Shown here: in pieces, positions 49,782 to 59,399 of the stretch
How positions within the stretch are numbered: the first letter of the stretch is position 1
How the letters are laid out: the number at the start of each line of letters is the position of its first letter
DNA from: Acrocarpospora phusangensis
GTDB taxonomy: Bacteria > Actinomycetota > Actinomycetes > Streptosporangiales > Streptosporangiaceae
Direction: 5' to 3'
NCBI RefSeq assembly: GCF_016862995.1
Contig: NZ_BOOA01000022.1
Span: 1-64,000 of the forward strand
DNA length: 64,000 nt
Position numbers and translations under genes: made by a program
The notes under the pieces: generated by a model
The model's database searches: none
The model's input: the letters and a program-made list of their open reading frames with translations, nothing else
Told to the model about the DNA's origin: nothing

Positions 49782-49790
49782 CCGATGTCT
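49776..49790. promoter_or_regulatory. Palindrome AGACATCCGATGTCT at the GntR start codon
   Basis: A 15-bp palindrome (7-bp arms, one central base) that contains the GntR ATG and touches the stop codon of the upstream MBL gene. The same core ACATCNGATGT occurs upstream of the fuconate operon. Position suggests autorepression. Confidence 0.65.
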
Positions 49791-50823
49791 AGGAGTGTAT
49801 GACGAACCGGACCGGCTCATCCGCCGTGCGACGGATCAGTTCGCTAACTTCCAGGGCGCGCAGGTGCGCGGCGGCCTCACCGGCGGCCATGCCGCGCAGC
49901 ATCGGGGCCAGCTGGTCCCAGGGCCGGTTCCAGGTCATCAGGGAGGCGATCTCCCAGATGGTGCGGGGTCCGGGGCTCTCGGCCATGAGCGCGCGCAGGT
50001 CGCGCAGCTTCTCCTGGTGGTGCGCGTGGATCTCCGCGGCACGGGCGGCGACGTCGGCGAATCGGATTTCGTGGGCGGGCAGCGCCTCGATCGCGCCGAG
50101 TTCCATCACCCGCCGCAGCGACGCCATGAAATCGCCGAGCGGATCGATGTCGTCCCGGTCGTACGGATAGATGCCGATGTGTGGAGTGATGTCGGGCAGC
50201 ACGTGGTCGCCGGTGAACAGCCGGTCGGCGTCCTCCAGGTGCAGGCAGATGTGCCCGGGAGAGTGCCCGGGGGTCCAGATCGTGCGCAGCCGCCGGCCGG
50301 GCAGGTCGATCAGGTCGCCGTCGGTGAGGGCCAGATCGGGGAGCGCGGGCGGCTCCGGGCGGAAGGTGACGGCGGCGTCCACCTCGTGGCTGCCGGCCCC
50401 GGCGCGGCGCAGCTGGTCGGCCTGGAAGTCCCGGTGGGTGCCGTCGCCGACCACGTCGCGGAAGAGCTTCACGAGCGCGATGTCGGCTTCGTGCATGGCG
50501 ATCCAGGCGCCGGAGTTCTCCCGTACCTGGCCGGCGAGACCGGAGTGGTCCGGGTGGTAGTGCGTCACCACCACGCCGCGTACGTCGGCCACGTCGATGC
50601 CCACACCGGCGAGCCCGTCCCGCAGGGCCTGCCAGGCGTCCGGATGGTTCCAGCCCGCGTCGACGAGCACCGGCCCGCCGGGCGACTCGATCGCGTAGAC
50701 CAAGGTGTATCCCAGCGGATTCCCGGGAATCGGCACGGGCACGCTCCACACGCCCCCGCCGATGTCCGCGGCCCGCTGGTCGCTGTAGGCCCGCCGCCGC
50801 GACTTGGCGCGGTCTCCTGCCAC
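49789..50823 (-). CDS. MBL-fold metallohydrolase
   Basis: A 344-residue metallo-beta-lactamase-fold hydrolase. The zinc motif HYHPDHSGLAGQV (HxHxDH) lies near residue 92, a further His in TPGHSPGHICLHLEDADRLFTGDHVL (key GHSPGH, GDH) near 190, and a C-terminal winged domain (WNRPWDQLAPMLRGMAAGEAAAHLRAL). This resembles LACTB2-like or acyl-CoA/thioester-type hydrolases found with steroid and fatty-acid genes. The start is uncertain: GTG 50823 was chosen, while upstream in-frame codons are poorly conserved in character. It ends 8 bp before the GntR start. Confidence 0.82.
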   Translation of the reverse strand: MAGDRAKSRRRAYSDQRAADIGGGVWSVPVPIPGNPLGYTLVYAIESPGGPVLVDAGWNHPDAWQALRDGLAGVGIDVADVRGVVVTHYHPDHSGLAGQVRENSGAWIAMHEADIALVKLFRDVVGDGTHRDFQADQLRRAGAGSHEVDAAVTFRPEPPALPDLALTDGDLIDLPGRRLRTIWTPGHSPGHICLHLEDADRLFTGDHVLPDITPHIGIYPYDRDDIDPLGDFMASLRRVMELGAIEALPAHEIRFADVAARAAEIHAHHQEKLRDLRALMAESPGPRTIWEIASLMTWNRPWDQLAPMLRGMAAGEAAAHLRALEVSELIRRTADEPVRFVIHS

Positions 50824-50891
50824 GTGTGCCCCCGAATCTCCGGCCCTCAAGGGGGCCAAGCCTAATGAGCGTTTCGCCGGATCGCTGATGA

Positions 50892-52064
<1,173 letters not shown>

Positions 52065-52079
52065 CTTTGGACCGGAAGT

Positions 52080-52715
52080 CTAGAAGTCCGCCAGCAGCCG
52101 GTTCGCCGCGATCTCGATCCGCCGCTGGACCTGCTCGTACGTCCTGCGCCCGCGCAGCATCTCCAGCAGCTCGTGCACCCAGACGCTGGACAGCGACCCC
52201 GCGAGCGCGAACTGCTCCTCGGTGGCGGCCTCGGGGGTCAGCCCGTCGGCGGCCACGCGAAGCAGCAGCCCGGCCATGCGGTCGCCGAAGGGCGTGTCCA
52301 CCTCGGCCATGATCAGCGACCGGATGAGCGCGTCGGCCAGTTCGGGCTCGCGCATCAGGCCCCGGGTGGCCCGCATCAGCACGTCGCCCGCCCGCCCGGC
52401 GGGCGTGGCCGCCTGCGGGGGCCGCCGGTCGATGCTGGACTCCAGCAGATCGATCTCCTCGCCGACGACGGCGACCACGAGATCCATCTTGGACGGGAAG
52501 TAGCGGTACAGCGTGCCGAGCGCGACGCCCGCGCGTTCGGCGACCGTGCGCATCTGCATCGCCTCGACCCCGCCGCGGGACGCCAGGGCCGCGGCGGCCT
52601 GCACGATGCGCTTGCGCCGCTGGTGCTGGCTGCGGGTGCGCACGCCGGGAGCGGAGGCCTGATTGGGCACGAGATCAACGTCCGGCAGTTCCGTGGCCAC
52701 CCGCGATGAGCGCAT
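52080..52715 (-). CDS. kstR: KstR-like TetR-family repressor of steroid degradation
   Basis: A 211-residue TetR repressor. The HTH region, RKRIVQAAAALASRGGVEAMQMRTVAERAGVALGTLYRYFPSK (residues 34-76; key GVALGTLYRYFPSK), closely follows mycobacterial KstR (compare ASKGGYEAVQMRAVADRADVAVGTLYRYFPSK from memory). The C-terminal ligand domain is all-helical. The core palindrome AACACGTT lies 4-11 bp upstream of its ATG, with no ribosome site, so the transcript is probably leaderless and autorepressed. It is flanked by the thiolase and the igr-type operon. Confidence 0.85.
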   Translation of the reverse strand: MRSSRVATELPDVDLVPNQASAPGVRTRSQHQRRKRIVQAAAALASRGGVEAMQMRTVAERAGVALGTLYRYFPSKMDLVVAVVGEEIDLLESSIDRRPPQAATPAGRAGDVLMRATRGLMREPELADALIRSLIMAEVDTPFGDRMAGLLLRVAADGLTPEAATEEQFALAGSLSSVWVHELLEMLRGRRTYEQVQRRIEIAANRLLADF

Positions 52716-52718
52716 GAG

Positions 52719-52726
52719 AACACGTT
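52719..52726. promoter_or_regulatory. KstR core palindrome at the kstR-like start
   Basis: AACACGTT retains the central AACnnGTT of the consensus but lacks the outer T and A. It lies immediately upstream of the regulator's ATG, fitting autoregulation. Confidence 0.5.
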
Positions 52727-52837
52727 ATCTGATTCCGATTCTTCCCGGATGGTTACTCATCAGTCACAACGCACCGCATACACGCATGTCTTTCATGTTT
52801 CGGCCACATGTCGGACCGGGCGGAATCGGCCCGGCTC

Positions 52838-52866
52838 TGGACACTGATTAGAATCTGTTCTAATTT
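52838..52866 (+). promoter_or_regulatory. Promoter of the igr-type operon with overlapping KstR-like palindrome
   Basis: TGGACA (52838-52843) and TAATTT (52861-52866) are 17 bp apart. The palindrome TTAGAA-TCTG-TTCTAA (52848-52863) covers the spacer and enters the -10; it differs from the KstR consensus by one base (AAT for AAC). Binding there would block polymerase. Confidence 0.65.
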
Positions 52867-52924
52867 GCCTCTCGGTTGGCCTGAATGGGAGCGAGCACAA
52901 CAGCGAGCACAACCTGGAGCGCCG

Positions 52925-53986
52925 GTGGACTTCAATCTGGACGAAACACAGACCGAGATCCGCACCCTCGCGGCCGACCTGCTCGCCCGGGAGGCCACCC
53001 CCGACCGCCTGGAGGCGCGGGAGAAGAGCGGCCGTCCCTACGACGCCGACCTGTGGCAGGCGCTGGCCAAGGCGGGACTGCTCGGCATCTGCCTGCCGGA
53101 GTCGGCGGGCGGCGCGGGCTACGGCCCGGTCGAGCTGACGGTGATCCTGCGCGAGGCGGGAGCCCGGGTCGCGCCGGTGCCGCTGGCCGCCAGCCTGGTG
53201 GCCGGCCTGACCATCGCCCAGCACGGCACGGAGGAGCAGCGGACGGCTCTCGCCCCCCTGGCCGACGGCGAGACCGCCCTCACCTACGCGCTCCGGGAAC
53301 CGGGCCGCGACCTGCGGGAACCCCCGGAAACCACGGCCACCGGCGACCGCCTCACCGGCCGCAAGACCCTCGTCTCGTACGCCCGCGAGTCCGCCGGCGT
53401 CCTGGTCTCCGCCACCGACGGCACGCAGACCCGCCTCTACCTCGTGGACCCGGCGGACGCGGAGATCACGGACATGCCGCTGGCCACCGGCGAGCCCGGC
53501 GCGGTGATCACCCTCGACGGCGCCCCCGGTCAGCCGGTGGGAGGTGCGGAAGCGTGCGACGCGCTCCGGCGCAACGCCCTCGTCGCGATCACCGCCACCG
53601 CCTCCGGGGTGCTCTCCGGCGCGCTCAAGCTGACCACCGAGTACATCAAGACCCGCCGCCAGTTCGACCGCGCCCTCGCCGAGTTCCAGGCGGTGACGGT
53701 GCAGATCGCCGACGTCTACATCGCCGGGCGCGCGCTCGACGTGGCCGTCTGGTCGGGCGCCTGGCGGCTCGCGCAGGGGCTGCCCGCCGACGAGGACCTG
53801 GCCATCGCGGCCCTGCACACCACCGACTCCGCGCTGCGCGCCCTCTACACCTGCCAGCACCTGCACGGCGGCATCGGCCTCGATGTCAGCTACCCGCTGC
53901 ACCGCTACTTCGCCTGGGGCAAACACGCCGCCCACCAGCTCGGCGGCGTGGAGGCCCAGCTGGACCTGATCGGAGCCCTGGTCTGA
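52925..53986 (+). CDS. fadE28: Acyl-CoA dehydrogenase, FadE28/ChsE-type subunit
   Basis: A 353-residue acyl-CoA dehydrogenase. It opens with DFNLDETQTEIRTLAADLLARE; LLGICLPESAGGAGYGPVEL and TTEYIKTRRQFDRALAEFQAVT mark the family, and YTCQHLHGGIGLDVSYPLHRYF the C-terminus. In Mycobacterium FadE28 and FadE29 form a heterotetramer that dehydrogenates the 3-carbon steroid side chain. The GTG at 52925 was chosen because the domain starts there. It heads the operon fadE28-fadE29-chsH2-chsH1-ltp2, with KstR-like control upstream. Confidence 0.88.
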   Translation: MDFNLDETQTEIRTLAADLLAREATPDRLEAREKSGRPYDADLWQALAKAGLLGICLPESAGGAGYGPVELTVILREAGARVAPVPLAASLVAGLTIAQHGTEEQRTALAPLADGETALTYALREPGRDLREPPETTATGDRLTGRKTLVSYARESAGVLVSATDGTQTRLYLVDPADAEITDMPLATGEPGAVITLDGAPGQPVGGAEACDALRRNALVAITATASGVLSGALKLTTEYIKTRRQFDRALAEFQAVTVQIADVYIAGRALDVAVWSGAWRLAQGLPADEDLAIAALHTTDSALRALYTCQHLHGGIGLDVSYPLHRYFAWGKHAAHQLGGVEAQLDLIGALV

Positions 53987-55140
53987 TGTTCATCGAACTC
54001 ACCGCCCAGCAGCAGGCCCTGCGCGACGAACTCCGCGAATACTTCAGGACCTGCCTCACCGCCGAGGACCGCGCCGAGATCGCCAAGGATCCGTTCGGCG
54101 CGGCGTACATGGCGCACTGCCGCCGCCTCGGCCGGGACGGCATGCTCGGCATGGGCTGGCCCACCGAGTACGGCGGACGCGGCTACGGCCCCCTGGAGCA
54201 GCAGATCTTCGCCAACGAGATCGCCCGCGCCGAGGTGCCGTACCCGATCATCACGCTGCAGACGGTCGGCCCGACCCTGATGCAGTACGGCACGCCCGAG
54301 CAGAAGGACTTCTTCCTGCCGCGCATCCTCGCCGGAGAGTGCCATTTCGCCATCGGCTACAGCGAACCGGGCGCGGGCACCGACCTGGCGTCCCTGCGCA
54401 CCACCGCGGTCAGGGACGGCGACCACTACGTCGTCAACGGGCAGAAGATCTTCACCTCGGGCGCACACTACGCGCAGTACATCTGGCTGGCCGTACGGAC
54501 GGATCCGGGGGCGAAGAAGCACCGGGGCATCACGATGATGATCGCCTCCACCGACGACCCCGGGTACTCGTGGACGCCGATCGTCACCATGGACGGCCGC
54601 CACCACACCAACTCGACCTACTACTCCGACGTACGGGTGCCGGCGGGCATGGTGGTCGGGGAGGAGAACAAGGGCTGGGACCTGATCGTGAACCAGCTCA
54701 ACCACGAACGGGTGACGCTGGGTCCCGCGGGCAACATCGCGCACACGTACCTGAGGTTCGAGCGGTGGGCGCGGAACTCGGGGGCGATCGAACAGCCGGC
54801 CGTACGCCGGGCGCTGGCCCAGATCTACGCATATTTCAGGACCAATGAGCTGCTGAACTGGCAGGTCGCGGCCAACATGGACCTCGGCTGGCTGGGCGCC
54901 CCCGACGCCTCCGCCACCAAGATCTACGGTTCGGAGCGCATGCAGGACGTGGGCCGGATCGTCGGCGAGACGCTCGCCCGGTTCGGCGACCCGGCCGACG
55001 AGGAGACCCGCGAGCTGATCGACCGCGTCGACCGCGGCGTCAAGGGCGGCATCGTGCTCACCTTCGGCGGCGGCGTCAACGAGGTCCAGCGCGAGCTGAT
55101 CGCCATGCTCGGCCTGGGACTCCCGAGGCCGCCCCGATGA
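53986..55140 (+). CDS. fadE29: Acyl-CoA dehydrogenase, FadE29/ChsE-type subunit
   Basis: A 384-residue acyl-CoA dehydrogenase, partner of the preceding protein. FAIGYSEPGAGTDLASLRTTA and YVVNGQKIFTSGAHYAQYIWL (key VNGQKIFTSGAHYA) form the flavin and substrate sites; TKIYGSERMQDVGRIVGETLARFG and a C-terminal FGGGVNEVQRELIAMLGLGLPR are typical of FadE29. The start overlaps the fadE28 stop by one base (TGATG), and the next gene overlaps by 4 bp, so subunits are made together. Confidence 0.9.
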   Translation: MFIELTAQQQALRDELREYFRTCLTAEDRAEIAKDPFGAAYMAHCRRLGRDGMLGMGWPTEYGGRGYGPLEQQIFANEIARAEVPYPIITLQTVGPTLMQYGTPEQKDFFLPRILAGECHFAIGYSEPGAGTDLASLRTTAVRDGDHYVVNGQKIFTSGAHYAQYIWLAVRTDPGAKKHRGITMMIASTDDPGYSWTPIVTMDGRHHTNSTYYSDVRVPAGMVVGEENKGWDLIVNQLNHERVTLGPAGNIAHTYLRFERWARNSGAIEQPAVRRALAQIYAYFRTNELLNWQVAANMDLGWLGAPDASATKIYGSERMQDVGRIVGETLARFGDPADEETRELIDRVDRGVKGGIVLTFGGGVNEVQRELIAMLGLGLPRPPR

Positions 55141-56081
55141 CGGGCACGCAGGAGGCCGAGGGCCACGAGCGGGCCCTGCGCGAGCTGGCGGACAAGATCA
55201 TCGCGCAGGGTGAAGGGCCGAGACTGCTCACGCCCAGCCCGGTCGACCGTACGATGATCAAGCACTGGGCCGAGGCGATGGGGGACGCCAACCCGCGTTA
55301 CCAGGGGCCCGACGCGATCGCGCCGCCCGCCATGATCCAGGTCTGGAGCATGGACGGGCTGAAGCGCGGGGACCGCCCCCGCCTCCCCCTGGACGACATG
55401 TTCGAGGCGCTCGACGAGCGGGGTTTCACCGGCGTGGTCGCCACCAACTGCGAGCACACCTACCACCGCCACCTCGTCCCCGGCGAGCACCTCACCTCCA
55501 CCACGAGGATGAGCGATCTGTCCGGCCTGAAGAAGACTGCGCTCGGTGACGGATATTTCGTGACCTGGAATGTCACGTGGTACGCACAGGACAAACCGGT
55601 CGCCGAAATGATCTTCAGGTTGCTTAAGTTCCGCCCCCGGGAGGAAAGATGCCCCTCCGAGGAGCGGAAGCCGTACCCCCTGAGACCCGCGGTGAACAGG
55701 GACACGGCCTTCTTCTGGGAGGGTGCCAGGAGCGGTGAGCTCCGGATCCAGAAGTGCGGCGACTGCGGCGAACTGCGGCATCCGCCGGGACCGGTCTGCC
55801 CGTCGTGCCGCTCCACCGAGCGCACGTACGCGGTGGCGGCCGGCACCGGCACGGTCTACAGCTACGTCGTGCACCACCACCCGCCCGTTCCGGGCCGCGA
55901 GACACCTTTCGCCGTCGCTGTTGTGGAACTTCCGGAAGGGGTACGGATCGTGGGGAACGTGGTCGACCGCGCGCCAGCGGAGGTGGAGATCGGCATGCCC
56001 GTCCGGGTGGTGTTCCAGGCGATGGACGACGAGCTGATCCTGCCCATGTGGACACCGGGGAGTCCTGATGCGAACGCTTGA
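55137..56081 (+). CDS. chsH2: Bifunctional MaoC-like/DUF35 protein, ChsH2-like
   Basis: A 314-residue two-domain protein. The N-terminal MaoC-like part (to about 160; MGDANPRYQGPDAIAPP, CEHTYHRHLVPGEHLTS) has Tyr where active hydratases have the catalytic His, as expected for the non-catalytic partner of ChsH1. The C-terminal DUF35 domain (about 190-305) has a zinc ribbon CGDCGELRHPPGPVCPSC and an OB-fold (YSYVVHHHPPVPGRE). In Mycobacterium this domain binds the Ltp2 aldolase. Same gene order here supports the same complex. Confidence 0.9.
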   Translation: MTGTQEAEGHERALRELADKIIAQGEGPRLLTPSPVDRTMIKHWAEAMGDANPRYQGPDAIAPPAMIQVWSMDGLKRGDRPRLPLDDMFEALDERGFTGVVATNCEHTYHRHLVPGEHLTSTTRMSDLSGLKKTALGDGYFVTWNVTWYAQDKPVAEMIFRLLKFRPREERCPSEERKPYPLRPAVNRDTAFFWEGARSGELRIQKCGDCGELRHPPGPVCPSCRSTERTYAVAAGTGTVYSYVVHHHPPVPGRETPFAVAVVELPEGVRIVGNVVDRAPAEVEIGMPVRVVFQAMDDELILPMWTPGSPDANA

Positions 56082-56460
56082 GATGGCCGTCGGCACCACG
56101 CTTCCCGAGCTGGTCATCCCGCTCACCCCGACCATGATCATCTCGACCGCGCTGGCCACCCGCGACTTCACCCCGGTCCACCACGACACCGAGATCGCCC
56201 GCGCCCAGGGCTCGCAGGACATCTTCCTCAACATCCTGACGACGATGGGCCTGGTGGAGCGCTTCGTCACCGACTGGGCGGGGCCGGAGGCGCTGATCCG
56301 GGGCATCAACGTCAAACTCGGCGTCCCGGCGTACGCGGGGGACACCCTGACCTTCAGCGGCGCCGTCGCCGAGCGGGACGGCGACACCTGCGTGGTCGAC
56401 GTGCGCGGCATGGTCTCCCTGGGCCCGCACGCGACCGGGACGGTCCGCTTCACCCTGTAG
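56068..56460 (+). CDS. chsH1: MaoC-like steroid enoyl-CoA hydratase, ChsH1-like
   Basis: A 130-residue hot-dog-fold hydratase. The hydratase-2 motif is TRDFTPVHHDTEIARAQG with Asp33 and His38, matching the spacing of the catalytic pair in mycobacterial ChsH1. It overlaps chsH2 by 14 bp. Together with ChsH2 it hydrates the steroid 3-carbon side-chain enoyl-CoA before retro-aldol cleavage by Ltp2. The length equals that of the mycobacterial protein. Confidence 0.9.
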   Translation: MRTLEMAVGTTLPELVIPLTPTMIISTALATRDFTPVHHDTEIARAQGSQDIFLNILTTMGLVERFVTDWAGPEALIRGINVKLGVPAYAGDTLTFSGAVAERDGDTCVVDVRGMVSLGPHATGTVRFTL

Positions 56461-56485
56461 TTCGGTAGCCACTGAGAGGGTTTCC

Positions 56486-57649
56486 ATGGCTGGCACGGCA
56501 CTCGTCGGCATCGGCGCGACCGAGTTCTCCAAGAACTCCGGCAGGTCCGAGCTGCAACTGGCCGCCGAGGCGGTCTTCGCCGCCCTGGACGACGCCGGGC
56601 TCGCCCCCGCCGACGTGGACGGCCTGGTCACCTACACCCAGGACGCCAACCAGGAGATCGCGCTCGCCCGCGAGGTCGGCATCGGCGACCTGACCTACTT
56701 CTCCCGGGTGCACTACGGCGGCGGCGCGGCCTGCGGCACGGTCGCGCACGCCGCGATGGCCGTGGCCACCGGCGCGGCCGAGGTGGTCGTCTGCTACCGG
56801 GCCTTCAACGAACGCTCCGGCCAGCGGTTCGGGCAGCCGAACGCCGGGCTCGGCGGGGAGCCGTCCTCGCAGGGCCTGGAGATGAGCTGGCACGTGCCGT
56901 ACGGGCTGATGACGCCGGCGGCGTGGGTGGCCATGTTCGCGCAGCGCTACATGCACCGGTACGGCGTCAAGTCCGAGGACTTCGGGCGGGTCGCGGTGGC
57001 CATGCGGCGGCACGCCGCGAACAATCCGGCGGCCTGGTTCTACCAGCGGCCGATCACCCTGGCCGACCACCAGGCGTCGAAGTGGATCGTGGAGCCGCTG
57101 CACCTGCTCGACTGCTGCCAGGAGAGCGACGGCGCCGTGGCCCTGGTGGTGACCTCGGCGGAACGCGCCCGCGACCTGCGCAGGACCCCCGCGATGATCA
57201 AAGCCGCCGCCCAGGGCGCCGGCGCGGGCCAGATGATGATGACCAGCTACTACCGCGACGACATGACCGGCCTAGCCGAGATGGGCGTGGTCGGCCGCAA
57301 ATTGTGGGAAATTTCGGGTCTGTCGCCGTCGGATATGCAGGCGGCGATTCTCTACGATCACTTCACCCCGTTCGTCCTGACGCAGCTGGAGGAACTGGGG
57401 TTCTGCGCGCGCGGCGAGGCCAAGGACTTCATCCGCGACGGCGGCATCGAGATCGACGGCCACCTGCCCGTCAACCCGCACGGCGGCCAGCTCGGCGAGG
57501 CCTACATCCACGGCATGAACGGCATCGCCGAAGCCGTGCGCCAGATCCGGGGCACCTCGGTCAACCAGGTCCCCGGCGTGACGAACATCCTGGTCACCGC
57601 GGGCACGGGCGTGCCCACCAGCGGCCTGGTCCTCGGCGCCGCCGACTGA
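56486..57649 (+). CDS. ltp2: Lipid-transfer protein/aldolase, Ltp2-like
   Basis: A 387-residue thiolase-superfamily protein that lacks the usual thiolase Cys nucleophile context and matches Ltp2: ALVGIGATEFSKNSGRSELQ, VHYGGGAACGTVAHAAMAVATG, YDHFTPFVLTQLEELGFCARGEA and VNPHGGQLGEAYIHGMNGIAEAV. In Mycobacterium Ltp2 with ChsH2-DUF35 performs the retro-aldol step that frees propionyl-CoA. It ends the operon; a short hairpin follows at 57656-57670. Confidence 0.9.
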   Translation: MAGTALVGIGATEFSKNSGRSELQLAAEAVFAALDDAGLAPADVDGLVTYTQDANQEIALAREVGIGDLTYFSRVHYGGGAACGTVAHAAMAVATGAAEVVVCYRAFNERSGQRFGQPNAGLGGEPSSQGLEMSWHVPYGLMTPAAWVAMFAQRYMHRYGVKSEDFGRVAVAMRRHAANNPAAWFYQRPITLADHQASKWIVEPLHLLDCCQESDGAVALVVTSAERARDLRRTPAMIKAAAQGAGAGQMMMTSYYRDDMTGLAEMGVVGRKLWEISGLSPSDMQAAILYDHFTPFVLTQLEELGFCARGEAKDFIRDGGIEIDGHLPVNPHGGQLGEAYIHGMNGIAEAVRQIRGTSVNQVPGVTNILVTAGTGVPTSGLVLGAAD

Positions 57650-57655
57650 ACGACC

Positions 57656-57670
57656 CCCTGATCGTCAGGG
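57656..57670. terminator. Short hairpin between ltp2 and the sigma-like gene
   Basis: CCCTGA-TCG-TCAGGG forms a 6-bp stem in the 15-bp gap of two convergent genes and includes the stop codon of the minus-strand gene. Weak but suitably placed. Confidence 0.45.
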
Positions 57671-59170
57671 CGTCACCAGCGTCGGCACCGAGAAGAACAC
57701 CAGCAGCGCGATGGCCAGGCAGATCGCGAACCCGACCAGCTCCCAGAGCCAGTCGTAGTGCCGGTCGGCCGGCTGCTTGGCCGGCTTGACCTTCCGCTTC
57801 CGCTCCGGCCTCTTCGGCCGCTCGTGCTCCATGCCCGCCTGTACGGCTCGCGCCAGCGCGCTGGGCGTGTCGTCCACCGTGGTCGTGCCGGTGGGGAGAT
57901 CGTCGTCGTCCCGTACGGGCAGGGTGGCCTCGATGCGGATCGGCTCGACGAGGACCATCTCGTCCGGTTCCACCTGCTCGACTGTCCCGGGCTTCTCGGC
58001 CGGTTCCGCTTTCGCGGGCTTCTCGATCTTCTGACCGGCGACCTTCAGGTCGCCCTGCCGTTCGGGCTTGCGGATCGCGTCCCGGACGACCGGCCTTCTG
58101 CGGAGCGGCTGCGTGACGACCGCTTTCGGCTCTTCGACGACCGGCTCGGTGACCGGTTCGACGGCGGCCGCCACGGGCTGCTCGGGCTCGGGGTCGGCCT
58201 CCGTCGGGGTGAAGCCGTCGAACGGCTCCATCCTGTTGAAGGTCGCCAGCCCTTCCTCGACCAGCGCCTCCACCTGGTCCACCGGCCGGGCCGGCATCGA
58301 CCCCGGCCGCCTGCGCCGCGGATAGGTGTCCGCCAGCACTCGCATGATGGAACCGCGCAGCCGCGGCATCGGCTCGGTCACCGCTTCGTGCCGCCGCCGC
58401 TGCGCTCCCGGCTGGATGGCGTCCTTCGGCTCCGTCAGCTCCTCGGCCTGCACCACGCAGGCGTTGCTGACCTCGTCCGGGTCCTTCAACGGCAGCGGCC
58501 ACACCGGTGTGGTCGGCCACAGCTTCTTAGTGATGACTCCAGGGGGCTTGGCCGCCGACGGCTCCTCGAAAGGGAGCGAGGACAGCACGCGGTGGCGCAC
58601 ACTGTGGGCGGGCTGCCGCCAGGGCAGCCGCGCCAGCACGTCCTCGATCGGGGCGACGCCGATGGCGTCGTAGATCTCGGCCACGTCCGCCGGGACGAAC
58701 GGAGCCTCGCGGGCGGCCGTGACGGCGGTCCCGAGGGTCTGCCCGAAACGGTTCCTGGCGCTGGTGGCCAGCTCGGTGGCGGTGTCGACGGCGACGTCGA
58801 GCACCCAGGAGAGCTCGTTGACGTTCAGCCCGCAGACCGCCGAGAGCAGCAGCACTTCGCGCTGGTGCGGCCGGATGTCCCGGAAGACGCGCTCGATCAG
58901 CGCGGTCGCGGGGTCGGCCACCGAGTCGACGGCGGGCAGGGCATAGCTGACGTCGCGGCGGTAGATCTCGCGGCGGGCGAGCGCGTACAGGGCGGCACGC
59001 TGCGGCTCGTTGCCGGGGACGCTGGTGAGCACGGCCACCAGGGCGTCGGCGGCGGAGGCGGTCTCACCGAGCTGATCGTGACAGTACGCGAACAGCCCGG
59101 CGGCGTGACGCTCGTAGAGCTCTGCGATCAGGTCGCTGCGCGTGCGATGACCGGTGAGCGGTTGTGTCAC
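57665..59170 (-). CDS. Sigma-factor-like protein with C-terminal membrane anchor
   Basis: A 501-residue protein of uncertain role. The N-terminal ~180 residues resemble ECF sigma regions 2 and 4: SDLIAELYERHAAGLFAYCHDQL, then RPHQREVLLLSAVCGLNVNELSWVLDVAVDTATELA (key HQREVLLLSAVCGLNVNEL). A long disordered, Pro/Glu/Lys-rich middle follows (about 190-460), then a single transmembrane helix at the very end (LWELVGFAICLAIALLVFF). GTG 59170 follows GAGG and starts at the conserved part. Such a membrane-tethered sigma-like design is unusual; it may be released by proteolysis or act as a scaffold. It is not part of the flanking operons. Confidence 0.7.
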   Translation of the reverse strand: MTQPLTGHRTRSDLIAELYERHAAGLFAYCHDQLGETASAADALVAVLTSVPGNEPQRAALYALARREIYRRDVSYALPAVDSVADPATALIERVFRDIRPHQREVLLLSAVCGLNVNELSWVLDVAVDTATELATSARNRFGQTLGTAVTAAREAPFVPADVAEIYDAIGVAPIEDVLARLPWRQPAHSVRHRVLSSLPFEEPSAAKPPGVITKKLWPTTPVWPLPLKDPDEVSNACVVQAEELTEPKDAIQPGAQRRRHEAVTEPMPRLRGSIMRVLADTYPRRRRPGSMPARPVDQVEALVEEGLATFNRMEPFDGFTPTEADPEPEQPVAAAVEPVTEPVVEEPKAVVTQPLRRRPVVRDAIRKPERQGDLKVAGQKIEKPAKAEPAEKPGTVEQVEPDEMVLVEPIRIEATLPVRDDDDLPTGTTTVDDTPSALARAVQAGMEHERPKRPERKRKVKPAKQPADRHYDWLWELVGFAICLAIALLVFFSVPTLVTP

Positions 59171-59399
59171 GGCCGGTACCTCTGGGGTTCCTGTGGACGG
59201 ATCGTAGGAGCAATCATGCCAAGGCCGGGACCTTCGGCGCACTATATAGCGGTTCTTTTTGATTGGATATTTGGGACGGCATATGGATAGATCATTTAGA
59301 AGTTCCAATTCAGTTGCCGTACGCGACAGAACTGACAGCCTCCTCGTAGGCTGACCGAGGAGATCAGGTGCCGGGACCGGCCATACCAAGAGGTCACGA

